Shown: piece after piece, positions 18,147 through 25,953 of the stretch
How positions within the stretch are numbered: position 1 is the stretch's first letter
Layout of the letters: every line of letters starts with the position of its first letter
DNA from: Ammonifex degensii KC4
Lineage (GTDB): Bacteria > Bacillota > Desulfotomaculia > Desulfotomaculales > Ammonificaceae
Length of the DNA stretch: 64,000 nt
NCBI RefSeq assembly: GCF_000024605.1
Contig: NC_013385.1
Coordinates: forward strand, 1,049,501-1,113,500
Direction: 5' to 3'
Made by a program: the position numbers and the translations under genes
The notes under the pieces: model-generated
What the model was told of the DNA's origin: nothing
Database searches by the model: none
What the model saw: only the letters and a program-made list of their open reading frames with translations

Positions 18147-18782
18147 TCACCTTACCCCCTGGAGATTTAGGAACTTCCCCGCTTTCTCACGAATCCTTTC
18201 GAGTTCTGCCGCTCTGGCCTCCTCGGGGGTATTAAAACCGTAACCGGCATCTCTTATGATGTTGACTGGCGCCATGGAAGCTTCGACAATGACCCAACGG
18301 CCGTCCTCTAAGGCCAGAACATAAAGCCGGTAGTTGACTCCATTGTAAAACCAGCGACTCTCCTTCTTGAGCTGATAATCGATAGCGACGTAGTAGGTTA
18401 CCACCTGCGGCCAGACAGCCTTGTAAACGTCTAACCAGGTGATAGCTGCGGCCAGCTTTTCCGGCAGGGGCTTAACTCCCACAAGCTTGGCCCTCACTAC
18501 ATCCCGCATCACATCGGCTTCAGGTTGATTCCTCTTAATATTCGCGATGATCTTTTGGCATTCAGGAGCTGCTTCATGTTTTGCCCGGCACGCAAGGTAA
18601 GCTCCTTCATCGTGGCTTTGCTGGGCAGCTATATCGGCGGCGATCACCGCTTCCGGTGGTTTCGTTTGAGCGTCGGTAGTAGCTTTACCTGCCGCAAACT
18701 CTACTAACGCTGGCATGGCCAGCAGTACCACTGCCAGCACCGCCACCATGACTGCCCGCCACCGGGCACCGAGTCTCCTCAT
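18147..18782 (-). CDS. Exported protein of unknown function
   Basis: A 211-residue protein with a signal peptide (AVMVAVLAVVLLAMPALVEFAAG). The rest is soluble, with two cysteines (YLACRAKHEAAPECQ) that could form a disulfide, and a segment WFYNGVNYRLYVLALEDGRWVIVEASM that reads like a small beta domain. No family was recognised. The start follows AAGGAGGT. Its signal-peptide DNA and its whole promoter/leader are related to the block at 27563-27884 on the other strand, where they precede an unrelated amidase-like protein. Confidence 0.6.
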   Translation of the reverse strand: MRRLGARWRAVMVAVLAVVLLAMPALVEFAAGKATTDAQTKPPEAVIAADIAAQQSHDEGAYLACRAKHEAAPECQKIIANIKRNQPEADVMRDVVRAKLVGVKPLPEKLAAAITWLDVYKAVWPQVVTYYVAIDYQLKKESRWFYNGVNYRLYVLALEDGRWVIVEASMAPVNIIRDAGYGFNTPEEARAAELERIREKAGKFLNLQGVR

Positions 18783-19066
18783 GGCACGGATACCTCCTTA
18801 AAAAATTTTTTCCATTAACCTTCCGCCGTGAAGAGCCACCCCAAAGCTTTCCATCACCTCCCCCGACTCAAAGCTTCCTGCTCCGGCCGCACGTAACTTT
18901 AACTTAGCACCCCTGTTATCCCTGCGCTAAAATTCCATGTCTTCCTTTCACAGGAGTGTAACATGGCACAGCTGTGCCGTCAAGCCCCAAAAGTGGTGTT
19001 TTTCTACTACCTTTGGTGGTATAAACCTCACCCTGCCGGCAGTTCGCGTCGCTTGAAAGAGAGACT
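18781..19066 (-). repeat. Inverted duplicate (copy 1) of promoter-leader block
   Basis: Read on the minus strand, about 215 bases from 19066 to 18850 match 27563-27775 on the plus strand with only about five differences. Similarity then falls, returns over the ribosome-binding site, and continues at roughly 78% through the signal-peptide codons. The two copies are about 8.8 kb apart in opposite orientation. The block contains a sigma-A type promoter, a ~170-base leader and an AAGGAGG site. Confidence 0.85.
18955..18983 (-). promoter_or_regulatory. Sigma-A promoter with palindromic spacer
   Basis: On the minus strand: TTGACG, 17 bases, TACACT. The spacer holds a perfect 14-base palindrome, GGCACAGCTGTGCC (18965-18978), abutting the -35 box, which looks like an operator. 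It drives the exported protein gene at 18147-18782. Confidence 0.75.
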
Positions 19067-19085
19067 GAAGAGGGGTTGGCGAGGT

Positions 19086-19218
19086 TTACCGCAGGAGCTT
19101 AGCGCGTAATTCCGCTACGCTTTTAACTCCGAGCTTCTGGAATATTTTCTGGCAGTGCTTTTCAAAGCTTACTGTAATTTAGCTTGCAAGCAGTTCGCGC
19201 AGGTTGCTGACACCGAGC
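19086..19218 (-). pseudogene. LuxR-type helix-turn-helix remnant
   Basis: On the minus strand the DNA reads LGVSNLRELLAS, stop, then ITVSFEKHCQKIFQKLGVKS and VAELRAKLLR, stop. Both pieces look like LuxR/NarL helix-turn-helix C-termini. The upstream part is cut off by the left end of the IS at 19219. It is plausibly the 3' end of the regulator whose GAF-like part lies at 21213-21975 on the same strand, which would mean that IS and vapBC DNA now separate the parts. Confidence 0.5.
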
Positions 19219-20486
19219 TGTATTGAGCCAGGGTTTCGTTCACAGCGAGGCTTTCATTTTTGGGTGGGTAATCCTACGGGAGAGTAGAGAGTTTGTAGGC
19301 ATCGAAGATGTGCGGAGCCAGGTGATCCAGGACTACCACCGGCATAGCCCCTATAGCCGGATGGTAGTGGGAAAGCGAGGTCGCTATTTCCATAGGAGTT
19401 TTCCCGTTCAGTTCCCGGCCCAGATGTGGACGCTGGTAGTTGTAGTAAAGGATCCACCTCTGGGCAGAGATAAGGAAATCCTTCTGGCTTCTGATACCTG
19501 CCAGGTAGGGGATGTAGAACTCTTCATCGTCGGTGCGGTGTGATCTTTCTACATAGCCGTTGGCTTCTTTTCTGCCTGCGGGTATGTTAAGCAGCTGGCA
19601 GTCAAGGCGAGAGAAGATAAGGGACATGAGTTTACGCTTTCTCGAGTTAGGAGGGCCACCGAACTCCGAGCCATTATCGGTCTGGATAAAGATTGTTTGA
19701 TTAAGGCCGAAGGTTTTAAGCCAGTTTGCCAGGAGCACAAGGAAAGCGATTCCGTTGGCGAAAGAGAGGGAGTAGGCGAAGGCTATGAACCGGACCCTTG
19801 TTCGGACATCGATAGCGGTGAACTTGGTAACGGGGCAGGCGGTTTTTCAGAATAGAGGAGTAGGCTGCGGCTGGGAAGGTTGTCTTATCGGCTATGTGCT
19901 TTACATCGACCTGCCAGAAGGAGAAGGGGGCGAAGGCCTGCACGTCGGTCCAGTATTTTCGGGAGCCTGTTTTGCTTTGGCGTTTGCGGCAGCGGATGTG
20001 GTGGCGTTTGAGGATATTTCGTATGGTGTAGGGGGAGAGCTTAATTTTAAGGCTTTGGTACAGGAGGGAGGCGAGGCGTTTAGGGCCCAGGTTAGTTTCC
20101 TGAGCGAGTTTTACGACTAGGGCTTCGAGTTCTTGAGGGGTACGGTTGGGCATTCTTTTTTTGGGGCCGCGAGGGAGGATACAACCGGACAAGTTTCCGC
20201 CGGATTCGTTTAGGCGTTTGCGCAGTTTATAGATCCAGCGGACGGAGCAGCCCATTATGCGGGCTACCTCTTTAGGGCTACAGGTGGTGAGGAGGGAGGC
20301 CACGGTTTGGGCGATTGCCTGGGGGTTTCCGCTCCTCTTAAGTTGCTGGTATAATGTCATCGGGTGGGGTTCCTCCTTTCTTTAAGGTACACTTGCCAGA
20401 AGTGTAGAAGGGAGGGGATCCCCACCCTCTTTAATACGCTCTTCAACTTCAAAAACCTCTGTGAACGAAACTCTGGCCCTTCTACA
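19219..20486 (-). mobile_element. IS481-like insertion sequence, copy A
   Basis: About 1268 bases with TGT...ACA termini. The left end (TGTATTGAGCCAGGGTTTCG) and the right end (complement begins TGTAGAAGGGCCAGAGTTTC) form imperfect terminal inverted repeats. It contains one transposase, frameshifted, on the minus strand. Two further derivatives with the same ends occur at 25519-25715 and 29011-30504. No clear target duplication is visible. Confidence 0.8.
19274..20360 (-). pseudogene. IS481-family DDE transposase, frameshifted
   Basis: The N-terminal frame (20360 down to about 19850) carries a helix-turn-helix (TCSPKEVARIMGCSVRWIYKL) and the first catalytic Asp region (FWQVDVKHIAD). The rest is in another frame: FTAIDVRTRVRFIAFAYSLS, then TDNGSEFGG with the second Asp and YVERSHRTDDEEFY with the Glu. 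A one-base indel near 19830-19860 separates the frames, so the enzyme is probably inactive unless frameshifting occurs. Confidence 0.8.
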
Positions 20487-20572
20487 TACGGTAGCTATGG
20501 AATGCTTTACTTTCTCTCATTCTTACTTTACAATTTCTTTTAGAGTCAATCTTCTGTGTGGGAGGTAAAGTG

Positions 20573-20824
20573 ATGTTCGCCAAGCTTTCGAAAAAGGGCC
20601 AGATTACCCTCCCGGCTGAGGTAAGAAGACTCCTGAAGCTTCGTCCCGGAGCACGCGTCCGATTCGTAGTCGAGAAGGATGCTGCTCGGATTCTTCCGGC
20701 CGAAGGGGGAATCGAGTCGCTCAAGGGTGTCGTCAAGGTGGATACACCGCAGGATTTCAAAGCTGCCCGTCACAAGGCAATGGAGGAACGCAGCCGTGAA
20801 AAAGCCCCGCGTGCTCGACGCTAA
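20573..20824 (+). CDS. vapB: VapB-type antitoxin, AbrB/MazE family
   Basis: An 83-residue antitoxin and autorepressor. The N-terminal swapped-hairpin DNA-binding domain is clear: FAKLSKKGQITLPAEVRRLLKL then RPGARVRFVVEKD. The basic C-terminal tail (FKAARHKAMEERSREKAPRARR) would bind and block the toxin. ATG 20573 is chosen because GGGAGGT lies 7-13 bases upstream. Its end overlaps the toxin gene by 29 bases, normal for these pairs. Confidence 0.82.
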   Translation: MFAKLSKKGQITLPAEVRRLLKLRPGARVRFVVEKDAARILPAEGGIESLKGVVKVDTPQDFKAARHKAMEERSREKAPRARR

Positions 20825-21206
20825 CATTATCCTCCGTTTTCTGACCAGCGATGCTCCGGAGCAGGCTGACCGATGCGCCAAGTTACTGAAGCGCGTGGAG
20901 GCTGGCACCGAAGAGGTCTGGCTGCCGGAGTTAGTTCTGGCAGATATTGTATGGACCCTCGAGAAGTTTTACCGCCAACCCAAGGAGCGGATCCGAGAAC
21001 TTCTCACCTTGATTCTAAACCTGCGCGGCTTGCGTCACGCCAATAAGAAAGTCGCCAAGGAGGCACTTCGGCTTTATGTAGAGAAAAACGTTGACTGGAC
21101 CGACGCCTTTGTTGCCGCCCAGATGTTTTCTCATAAGCAGTGTGAGATTTATTCGTACGACAGAGACTTCGATAGAATAGAAGGTATTATCCGGTTGGAA
21201 CCTTGA
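20796..21206 (+). CDS. vapC: VapC-type PIN-domain toxin
   Basis: A 136-residue PIN-domain ribonuclease toxin. The acidic metal site is visible: first Asp in VLDANIILRFLTSD, Glu in VWLPELVLADIVWTLE, then WTDAFVAAQM and YSYDRDFDRIEG near the end. Start GTG 20796, inside the antitoxin gene, follows GGAGG. All expected acidic residues are present, so the toxin may be active. The pair sits between IS copy A and regulator debris. Confidence 0.85.
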   Translation: MKKPRVLDANIILRFLTSDAPEQADRCAKLLKRVEAGTEEVWLPELVLADIVWTLEKFYRQPKERIRELLTLILNLRGLRHANKKVAKEALRLYVEKNVDWTDAFVAAQMFSHKQCEIYSYDRDFDRIEGIIRLEP

Positions 21207-21212
21207 AAGACT

Positions 21213-21975
21213 TTAGTGGCGTAGATTGTTACTGCTCGTGGTTTTATAACAGTCCAGCAGCAGAAACTCTCTCCGTATCGGATGAATCAAGGTTTGCGAA
21301 GGCACCGCAGCCAAACCCAGTTTCTTCTCCGCGTGCATGGAAATGATCCGCCTGGCGAAGGTGACCAGCAGTGCACCGACACCGAGGCGCGGTGCAACCT
21401 CATCCGGTGGCAGGATGTGCCAGGCCGCGCGAGACTCGGCGGGACTCCAGACGATGGTAACCTGGCAGTAGCCATTAGGTAGGGAACCGGATGTAGATTT
21501 TAAAGCAACACCTTGGCGGGAAGCTAAATGAAACACTGCCTAAGCACCGAGTGGTTTTGTAGGTACCAGGCAGTGCCTCAGGTAAATAAGCTTTCAAAGA
21601 ATCTACAGAAGAAGCTTACTTGCCTTTTGGGAGAGGAACAGGACACCGTATTTTCCGTGGCAGCCAAAACTTCCAGCGCAGCAAAGATCTTGAGCGCCAT
21701 GAGTTCCGGATCGCAGAGGATGTAGATGTAATGCCTTTGCGGGCCGATGCAGCAGACGGGGCTGATCAACTGTTCGACCAAGGAGAGGAGAGCAGCATTG
21801 GCTTTGGGACGGGAGGCAAGCCGGGCCGGGGGTAGGATTTTGCGCAGCCGGGCAAGTTCCGGCGGTACCCCAAGGGAACAGCAGCGGGCATAAGAGGCTT
21901 CAAGCTCCGCAGCGGTGCAGAGGTAGGAGCAGTAGTTTTTCGCCACCAGCGCCGGCTCCTCGGGGAAGGACGGCA
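21213..21975 (-). pseudogene. GAF-type regulator fragment, multiply broken
   Basis: Minus-strand frames carry pieces of a sensor regulator related to the plus-strand fragment at 27126-27590. From upstream to downstream: a block from FPEEPALVAKNYC through LVEQLISPVCC to CDPELMALKIFAALEVLAAT, then after a lesion near 21655 a second frame with ISMHAEKKLGLAAV near 21300. The plus-strand relative has CDPELVALKIFAAPEVLAAT and ISLHAEKELRLAAA. The protein is no longer continuous. Confidence 0.55.
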
Positions 21976-22091
21976 TCTTGGACCATAATGTCTTGCAAGA
22001 AGGTCTCGAAGGAGTGGTTCCCAATATACCTCTGGATCCTGCTAATCGCTTCCAGGATGTCTTCCAAGTAGACTTTAAAATCCCGCGGCAT
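21963..22091 (-). pseudogene. HepT-like toxin, N-terminal fragment
   Basis: MPRDFKVYLEDILEAISRIQ through SFETFLQDIMVQDAVLP is the first ~43 residues of a HepT/DUF86 protein, which is normally about 110-140 residues. The match ends just where the family would continue (QDAVIRNLEIIG-type), and the DNA runs straight into the GAF-regulator fragment. It therefore looks like a deletion junction. It overlaps the mntA remnant by 17 bases. Confidence 0.65.
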
Positions 22092-22330
22092 ACTCCACCT
22101 CGGCGAAGATGTGGGGCTTGAGCCGGGGCTTCACTGCCTCGGCAATCACGAGGTCCACTTTTCTCCCGAATAACTCTTCCAGGAAAAACTTGAGCCCGAA
22201 GTAGTTGTCAAAAGTCTTTTCGGAAAACTCCACCAACAGGTCCAAATCGCTCCCTTCTTCTGCGGTGTCCCTAACTACGGACCAAAGACTCCTATGCGGC
22301 GGACGCCGTAACTTTTAATGATGTCCGCAG
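22075..22330 (-). pseudogene. MntA-like nucleotidyltransferase antitoxin, frameshifted
   Basis: The minus strand reads IKSYGVRRIGVFG, then a one-base loss, then VVRDTAEEGSDLDLLVEFSE and FGRKVDLVIAEAVKP to a stop at 22075. GSDLDLLVEF is the nucleotidyltransferase metal motif and VDLV the third acidic position. There is no start codon before the homology ends near 22340, where a sequence shared with the IS200/IS605 left end begins. Together with hepT it is a dead MntA/HepT module. Confidence 0.7.
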
Positions 22331-22341
22331 ATCTTTACGCT

Positions 22342-22421
22342 TTGTGCGCGTCAAGAGTTAGTAGGTGAACTCGGAGAGGGGCGAGGTCTCCTCCTTCATG
22401 AACCTCCTCCGTCACCTACTG
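22342..22421. repeat. Short inverted repeat resembling an IS200/IS605 end
   Basis: TGCGCGTCAAGAGTTAGTAG (from 22350) closely matches 47702-47720, at the left edge of the IS200/IS605 element (two differences). AGTAGGTGA (about 22360) pairs perfectly with TCACCTACT (about 22413). It may be a minimal remnant of such an element that cut off the mntA 5' end. Boundaries are approximate. Confidence 0.35.
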
Positions 22422-22443
22422 AAATTGTACGCTCTCAAAGCTC

Positions 22444-23034
22444 CTATCCTTCCCTTTCGTTAAGTCCGAGGAAAAGTAGATTCTTGAGGGTTTGTAGAAG
22501 GCTTTCGTAATGATACTGTTGCTCGAACAGGAAGGCATTGAGAGCAGCCACTGCCACGGCGCCGAACACCCCCATGGCCGCCGTGTTGACCTCCAGGTCT
22601 TTGCGGATTATCCCCTCTGCCTGGCCCCGCTGTAAGAGGTCCTTGATAATTCCGATATATCCTGAACGTAGCCTTTCTATCTGCTTCTCCCACCTGGTTC
22701 CCAGGCCCCACACCTCACTGAGAAGAAGCTTGCAGTAGTCCCGATACTCTTCAAAGAAGCTAAGTTGGGCTCCGATCAAAGCCTCGAGTTTGCCGGAAGT
22801 ATCCTTACGGCGCGCTATTTCCCGTTTAACAGTCGCTTCCAGCCGCTCGATGCCTTCTTCGATGAGCGAAAGGAAAAGTTCTTTCTTGCTCCGGTAGTTA
22901 TAGTAGAGGGTGCCCTTGGCAATACCAGCACGTTTTGCTATTTCCTCCATGGTTGCCTTAGCAAAGCCTTTTTCAGAAAATACAGCTACAGCAGCCTCAA
23001 AAATGGGTAAACGCTTGGTTGAAGTGCGCTCCAT
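22444..23034 (-). CDS. TetR-family transcriptional regulator
   Basis: A 196-residue repressor. The N-terminal helix-turn-helix is canonical: RLPIFEAAVAVFSEKGFAKATMEEIAKRAGIAKGTLYYNYRSKKELF, split here only for description at residues 8-55. The ligand domain fills the rest. ATG 23034 is chosen over an upstream in-frame ATG because GGAGGAGGG lies just before it. The gene overlaps the end of the MFS gene by 38 bases and probably represses this efflux operon. Confidence 0.88.
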   Translation of the reverse strand: MERTSTKRLPIFEAAVAVFSEKGFAKATMEEIAKRAGIAKGTLYYNYRSKKELFLSLIEEGIERLEATVKREIARRKDTSGKLEALIGAQLSFFEEYRDYCKLLLSEVWGLGTRWEKQIERLRSGYIGIIKDLLQRGQAEGIIRKDLEVNTAAMGVFGAVAVAALNAFLFEQQYHYESLLQTLKNLLFLGLNEREG

Positions 23035-24590
23035 TCGTTCCCTCCTCCTGCTTCGTTTTGCCCGGACCGACCTTCCGAAAGCAACATAACACGATAACAC
23101 CTAAAGCCGCAAGAACGCCAAAAATCACTGCTAGGACGAAAGCGTCGTCCAAGGCATATACGAAAGCTTGTAACTGGAGCTGAGCCGCAATTAAAGCCCA
23201 GACCACAGAAGAATCGTGCGGCCCGATAGAGGTCCAGGAAAGCTGCGTTAAAAGTTCAAGAAGCATTGGGTAGTTGTAGGTAAACTTTTCCGCCAAGTGG
23301 ACGAAGTGGGTCTCCTGGTGCGTCTGAGCCACCGTCGACATCAAGGCGATCCCGAAGGAACTCCCCACCTGGCGTAACATGTTAAGGATGCTGGTCGCCT
23401 GGTTATTCAGTTCCGGTGGAACCACGTCCAGGGTAGCGGTCATCACCGGCATAATCCCTAGACCCATGCCGAAGCCCAGCAAAATGAGGTTTGGCGTCAG
23501 GAAAGAAATCGGGGTATCCAGACCAAGGCGGGTTAAACCAAGAGTACCCCAGATGACCAAAGAAGTTCCGGTAAGAGCAAGTGGTCCCGGTCCCACCCGG
23601 CCAGTAAGGAACCCGGCGATCGGAAGGGCTACCATTGCCGCCAGCGCCTCGGGAAGCAAAATTATGCCCGTCGCCAGTGGTCCGTAACCCTGAACGTCCT
23701 GAAGGAAAATGGGCAACAGAAAAAGGCTTCCCATGATGGCCATGATCGCCAAGGTTATCGCTAGAGCTCCGGCGGTGTAGACCGGGTGGCAGAAAAGCTT
23801 TGTCTCCATCAATGGGTCCTGACGACCTACCTCCCACAAGGGGAAAAGGACGAAGGAAAAGCCGGCGTAAACCAGCAGCAACACAATATACGGTGCATCC
23901 CAGCCATCGGAAGGTGCCTTGCTTAAGGCCAACAAAAAACCGCTTAAAGCTGGTGCTAACAATAAAAAACCGACGTAGTCTATCTTGCGGGGATGAAGGG
24001 CAAACTCGGGCATCGCCAAAAAGGTCAGAAGGATGGCCAGCAAACCTATGGGAAGGTTCCAGCAAACCTATGGGAAGGTTGAGGTAGAAAATCAAGCGCC
24101 AGGTAGCATGCTCGACCAGATAACCGCCGAGAATAGGGCCAACTGCGGGAGCAACAAGGAGGGGTATCCCCATAATTCCCATAGCCATATCCCGCTCGGG
24201 AGGAGGAAAAGTTCGATAAACGATACTGATTCCAAGCGGCATGATCATTCCGCCGCCCAATCCCTGAAGTACCCGAAAAAAGACGAGAGTATCGAAACTC
24301 CACGCCAGCCCGCAGAGAAAGGAACCGATGGTAAACAGACCCATGCTGATTAAGAAAAGACGTCTCATCCCGTAGGTGTCGGCTAGAAAGGCCGTAAGAG
24401 GTATGACAACTCCCATAGCCATGAGATAAGCCGTACTTATCCAATGAATATCATCAACGCCGACGCCAAATTCGGCCATAAGATGAGGTATGGCCACGTT
24501 TACTACGGTAATGTCAAGGAGATCAAGGGCCAGCCCGGTGACGATGGCAGCAAGAATCAGCCATTTTCTCCGCTGCGCAAGCTCCTCCAT
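22997..24590 (-). pseudogene. MFS drug efflux transporter (DHA2/EmrB-type), broken by tandem duplication
   Basis: A 14-helix major facilitator. The first half (24590 to about 24080) has LDITVVNVAIPHLMAEFG, the DHA2 motif near helix 1, and FLADTYGMRRLFL. The second half (24043 to 22997) continues from AILLTFLAMPEF to the C-terminus. The halves are in different frames because a 22-base unit at 24037-24058 is repeated exactly at 24059-24080. Removing one copy would restore NLPIGLLAILLTFL. Either product alone would probably be non-functional. Confidence 0.85.
24037..24080. repeat. 22-bp perfect tandem duplication inside MFS gene
   Basis: Positions 24037-24058 and 24059-24080 are identical (each begins CCAGCAAACC and ends GGAAGGTT). 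As 22 is not a multiple of three, it shifts the reading frame of the transporter. Confidence 0.95.
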
Positions 24591-25456
24591 ACAGCCCTCC
24601 AGTCCCGCCAGTAGATTCTGTCTCCCGGCCCGTTAAGTCGGTAGTAAAGCACCCCGGAAAGGAGCACAATTACTCCGGCCACGGCAATGCCACCCGGAAT
24701 AAAACGCCCAAGCGCCAAAGTAAGTACTCCCAAAAACAAAATTGTAACCACTTTTTCCAGGCAGGGATGCCGAGCATAAAACACCGTATACTCTTTACCA
24801 GCCGTCGTTCTACACTTCAAGAGGTAGCGTCCTTCGGCAGTATAAGCGGCAACATAGATGGCTAGGCGCTGAAGGTAGACGAGCAAACAGGGAAAGAGAA
24901 GCGGCCAACCCCCTGCTACGGCAGCATAACCTGCCGCAAACCTCACCATAGAGCCACAAGCTGCCACTCCAGCATTGATTAATGGAATCCTTTTGACACT
25001 ATCGTACAGGAGCTGGATTGTGGGCAGGAGCAAAGCGAAGATTAATGCCCGGGGTTGATAGCCAAACAGGAGACCAGCCCCGATAAGCATGCGAGCGGTG
25101 GAAAAGATAGGTAACCATCTTACAGGAAAGTATTCGGCTGCCGAAACCCGCTCCTTTTTTCGCGGGTGCAGGCGATCGGTAGCCACATCGCGGTAATCGT
25201 TAAGCCAGTATTTGGCCTGGTTGACCATGAGTTCAAGACAAAACCATGCAACAATTATATCAGCTATTGGAAGTTTTTGGCTCAGCACGATAGCGTAAAC
25301 GACGCCGCCCCAGAAATAGATGGAGCCGCCCATTATGGCTCCTGGGCGGGGCAGCAAAAGATACAAAACTAGCTTCGCGAAATCTGTGGTACGCAGGCGG
25401 ATGATGTTTCCCTCCCAGCGAATTTTCTGACCATCAAGTACAATTTTTGTACCCAT
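24557..25456 (-). CDS. UbiA-family prenyltransferase
   Basis: A 299-residue polytopic membrane prenyltransferase. The first Asp-rich motif is present as NDYRDVATD near residue 86; a second candidate is YDSVKR near 152. About seven to eight hydrophobic segments follow. Substrate unknown; homologues prenylate quinone or tetrapyrrole rings or geranylgeranylglyceryl phosphate. It overlaps the MFS start by 34 bases, giving a minus-strand operon prenyltransferase-MFS-TetR. That pairing could mean export of, or resistance to, a prenylated or lipophilic compound (inference). Confidence 0.78.
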   Translation of the reverse strand: MGTKIVLDGQKIRWEGNIIRLRTTDFAKLVLYLLLPRPGAIMGGSIYFWGGVVYAIVLSQKLPIADIIVAWFCLELMVNQAKYWLNDYRDVATDRLHPRKKERVSAAEYFPVRWLPIFSTARMLIGAGLLFGYQPRALIFALLLPTIQLLYDSVKRIPLINAGVAACGSMVRFAAGYAAVAGGWPLLFPCLLVYLQRLAIYVAAYTAEGRYLLKCRTTAGKEYTVFYARHPCLEKVVTILFLGVLTLALGRFIPGGIAVAGVIVLLSGVLYYRLNGPGDRIYWRDWRAVWRSLRSGENG

Positions 25457-25518
25457 GAGTCTAAAAATAAGCTTAGCCAGCCCTAAAGCGGGTTGTCAAC
25501 CCCGAATTTTTCTGGGAG

Positions 25519-25715
25519 TGTAGAAGGGCCAGAGTTTCGTTCACAGAGGTTTTTGAAGCGGAAACCCCAAGGCAATCGTCCAAACCGTGGCCTCCCTCCT
25601 CGCCACCTATAGCCCTAAAGAAGTAGCCCACACAATGGGCTGCTCCATGCTTTCCCGTGGGATTACTCACCTAAAAATAAAAGCCTCGGTGTAAACGAAA
25701 CCCTGGCTTAATACA
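25519..25715 (+). mobile_element. 197-bp internally deleted IS481-like element, copy B
   Basis: It starts TGTAGAAGGGCCAGAGTTTC and ends with the complement of the other IS end (..CCCTGGCTTAATACA). Between them is only the first part of the transposase gene, on the plus strand (related to NPQAIAQTVASLLTTCSPKE and MGCS), then a short unrelated piece. This is MITE-like: it could be moved only by a transposase supplied elsewhere. Confidence 0.8.
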
Positions 25716-25728
25716 GCTCTCTGGTTTT

Positions 25729-25778
25729 AAATACCCTAAAATTGGGGTATTTACCCTGGAACACAGTCAGGTTATACT
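25729..25778 (+). promoter_or_regulatory. Promoter with flanking palindrome, third leader cassette
   Basis: TTTACC (25750-25755), 17 bases, TATACT (25773-25778). A perfect inverted repeat with arms AAATACCC (25729-25736) and GGGTATTT (25745-25752) overlaps the -35 box, as an operator would. About 15 bases downstream lies GGCAGGAAGTTTTG, then GGGGAGGTGAT, shared with the leaders at 18.9 kb and 27.7 kb. Confidence 0.6.
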
Positions 25779-25953
25779 CCAGCAAAAGATGGCGGCAGGA
25801 AGTTTTGGTCAATGGGGAGGTGATAGATAGTTAGAGGCAAAATCCGGAGAAAGGCCTTTCGCAGCAGAAAGGTAAGCTTCGGCAGCGAATTCCGGCGAGA
25901 GAAGCTATTGATGTTGGTGTCTCGGGAGGATTTCAGAGTGACCCCGACCGACT

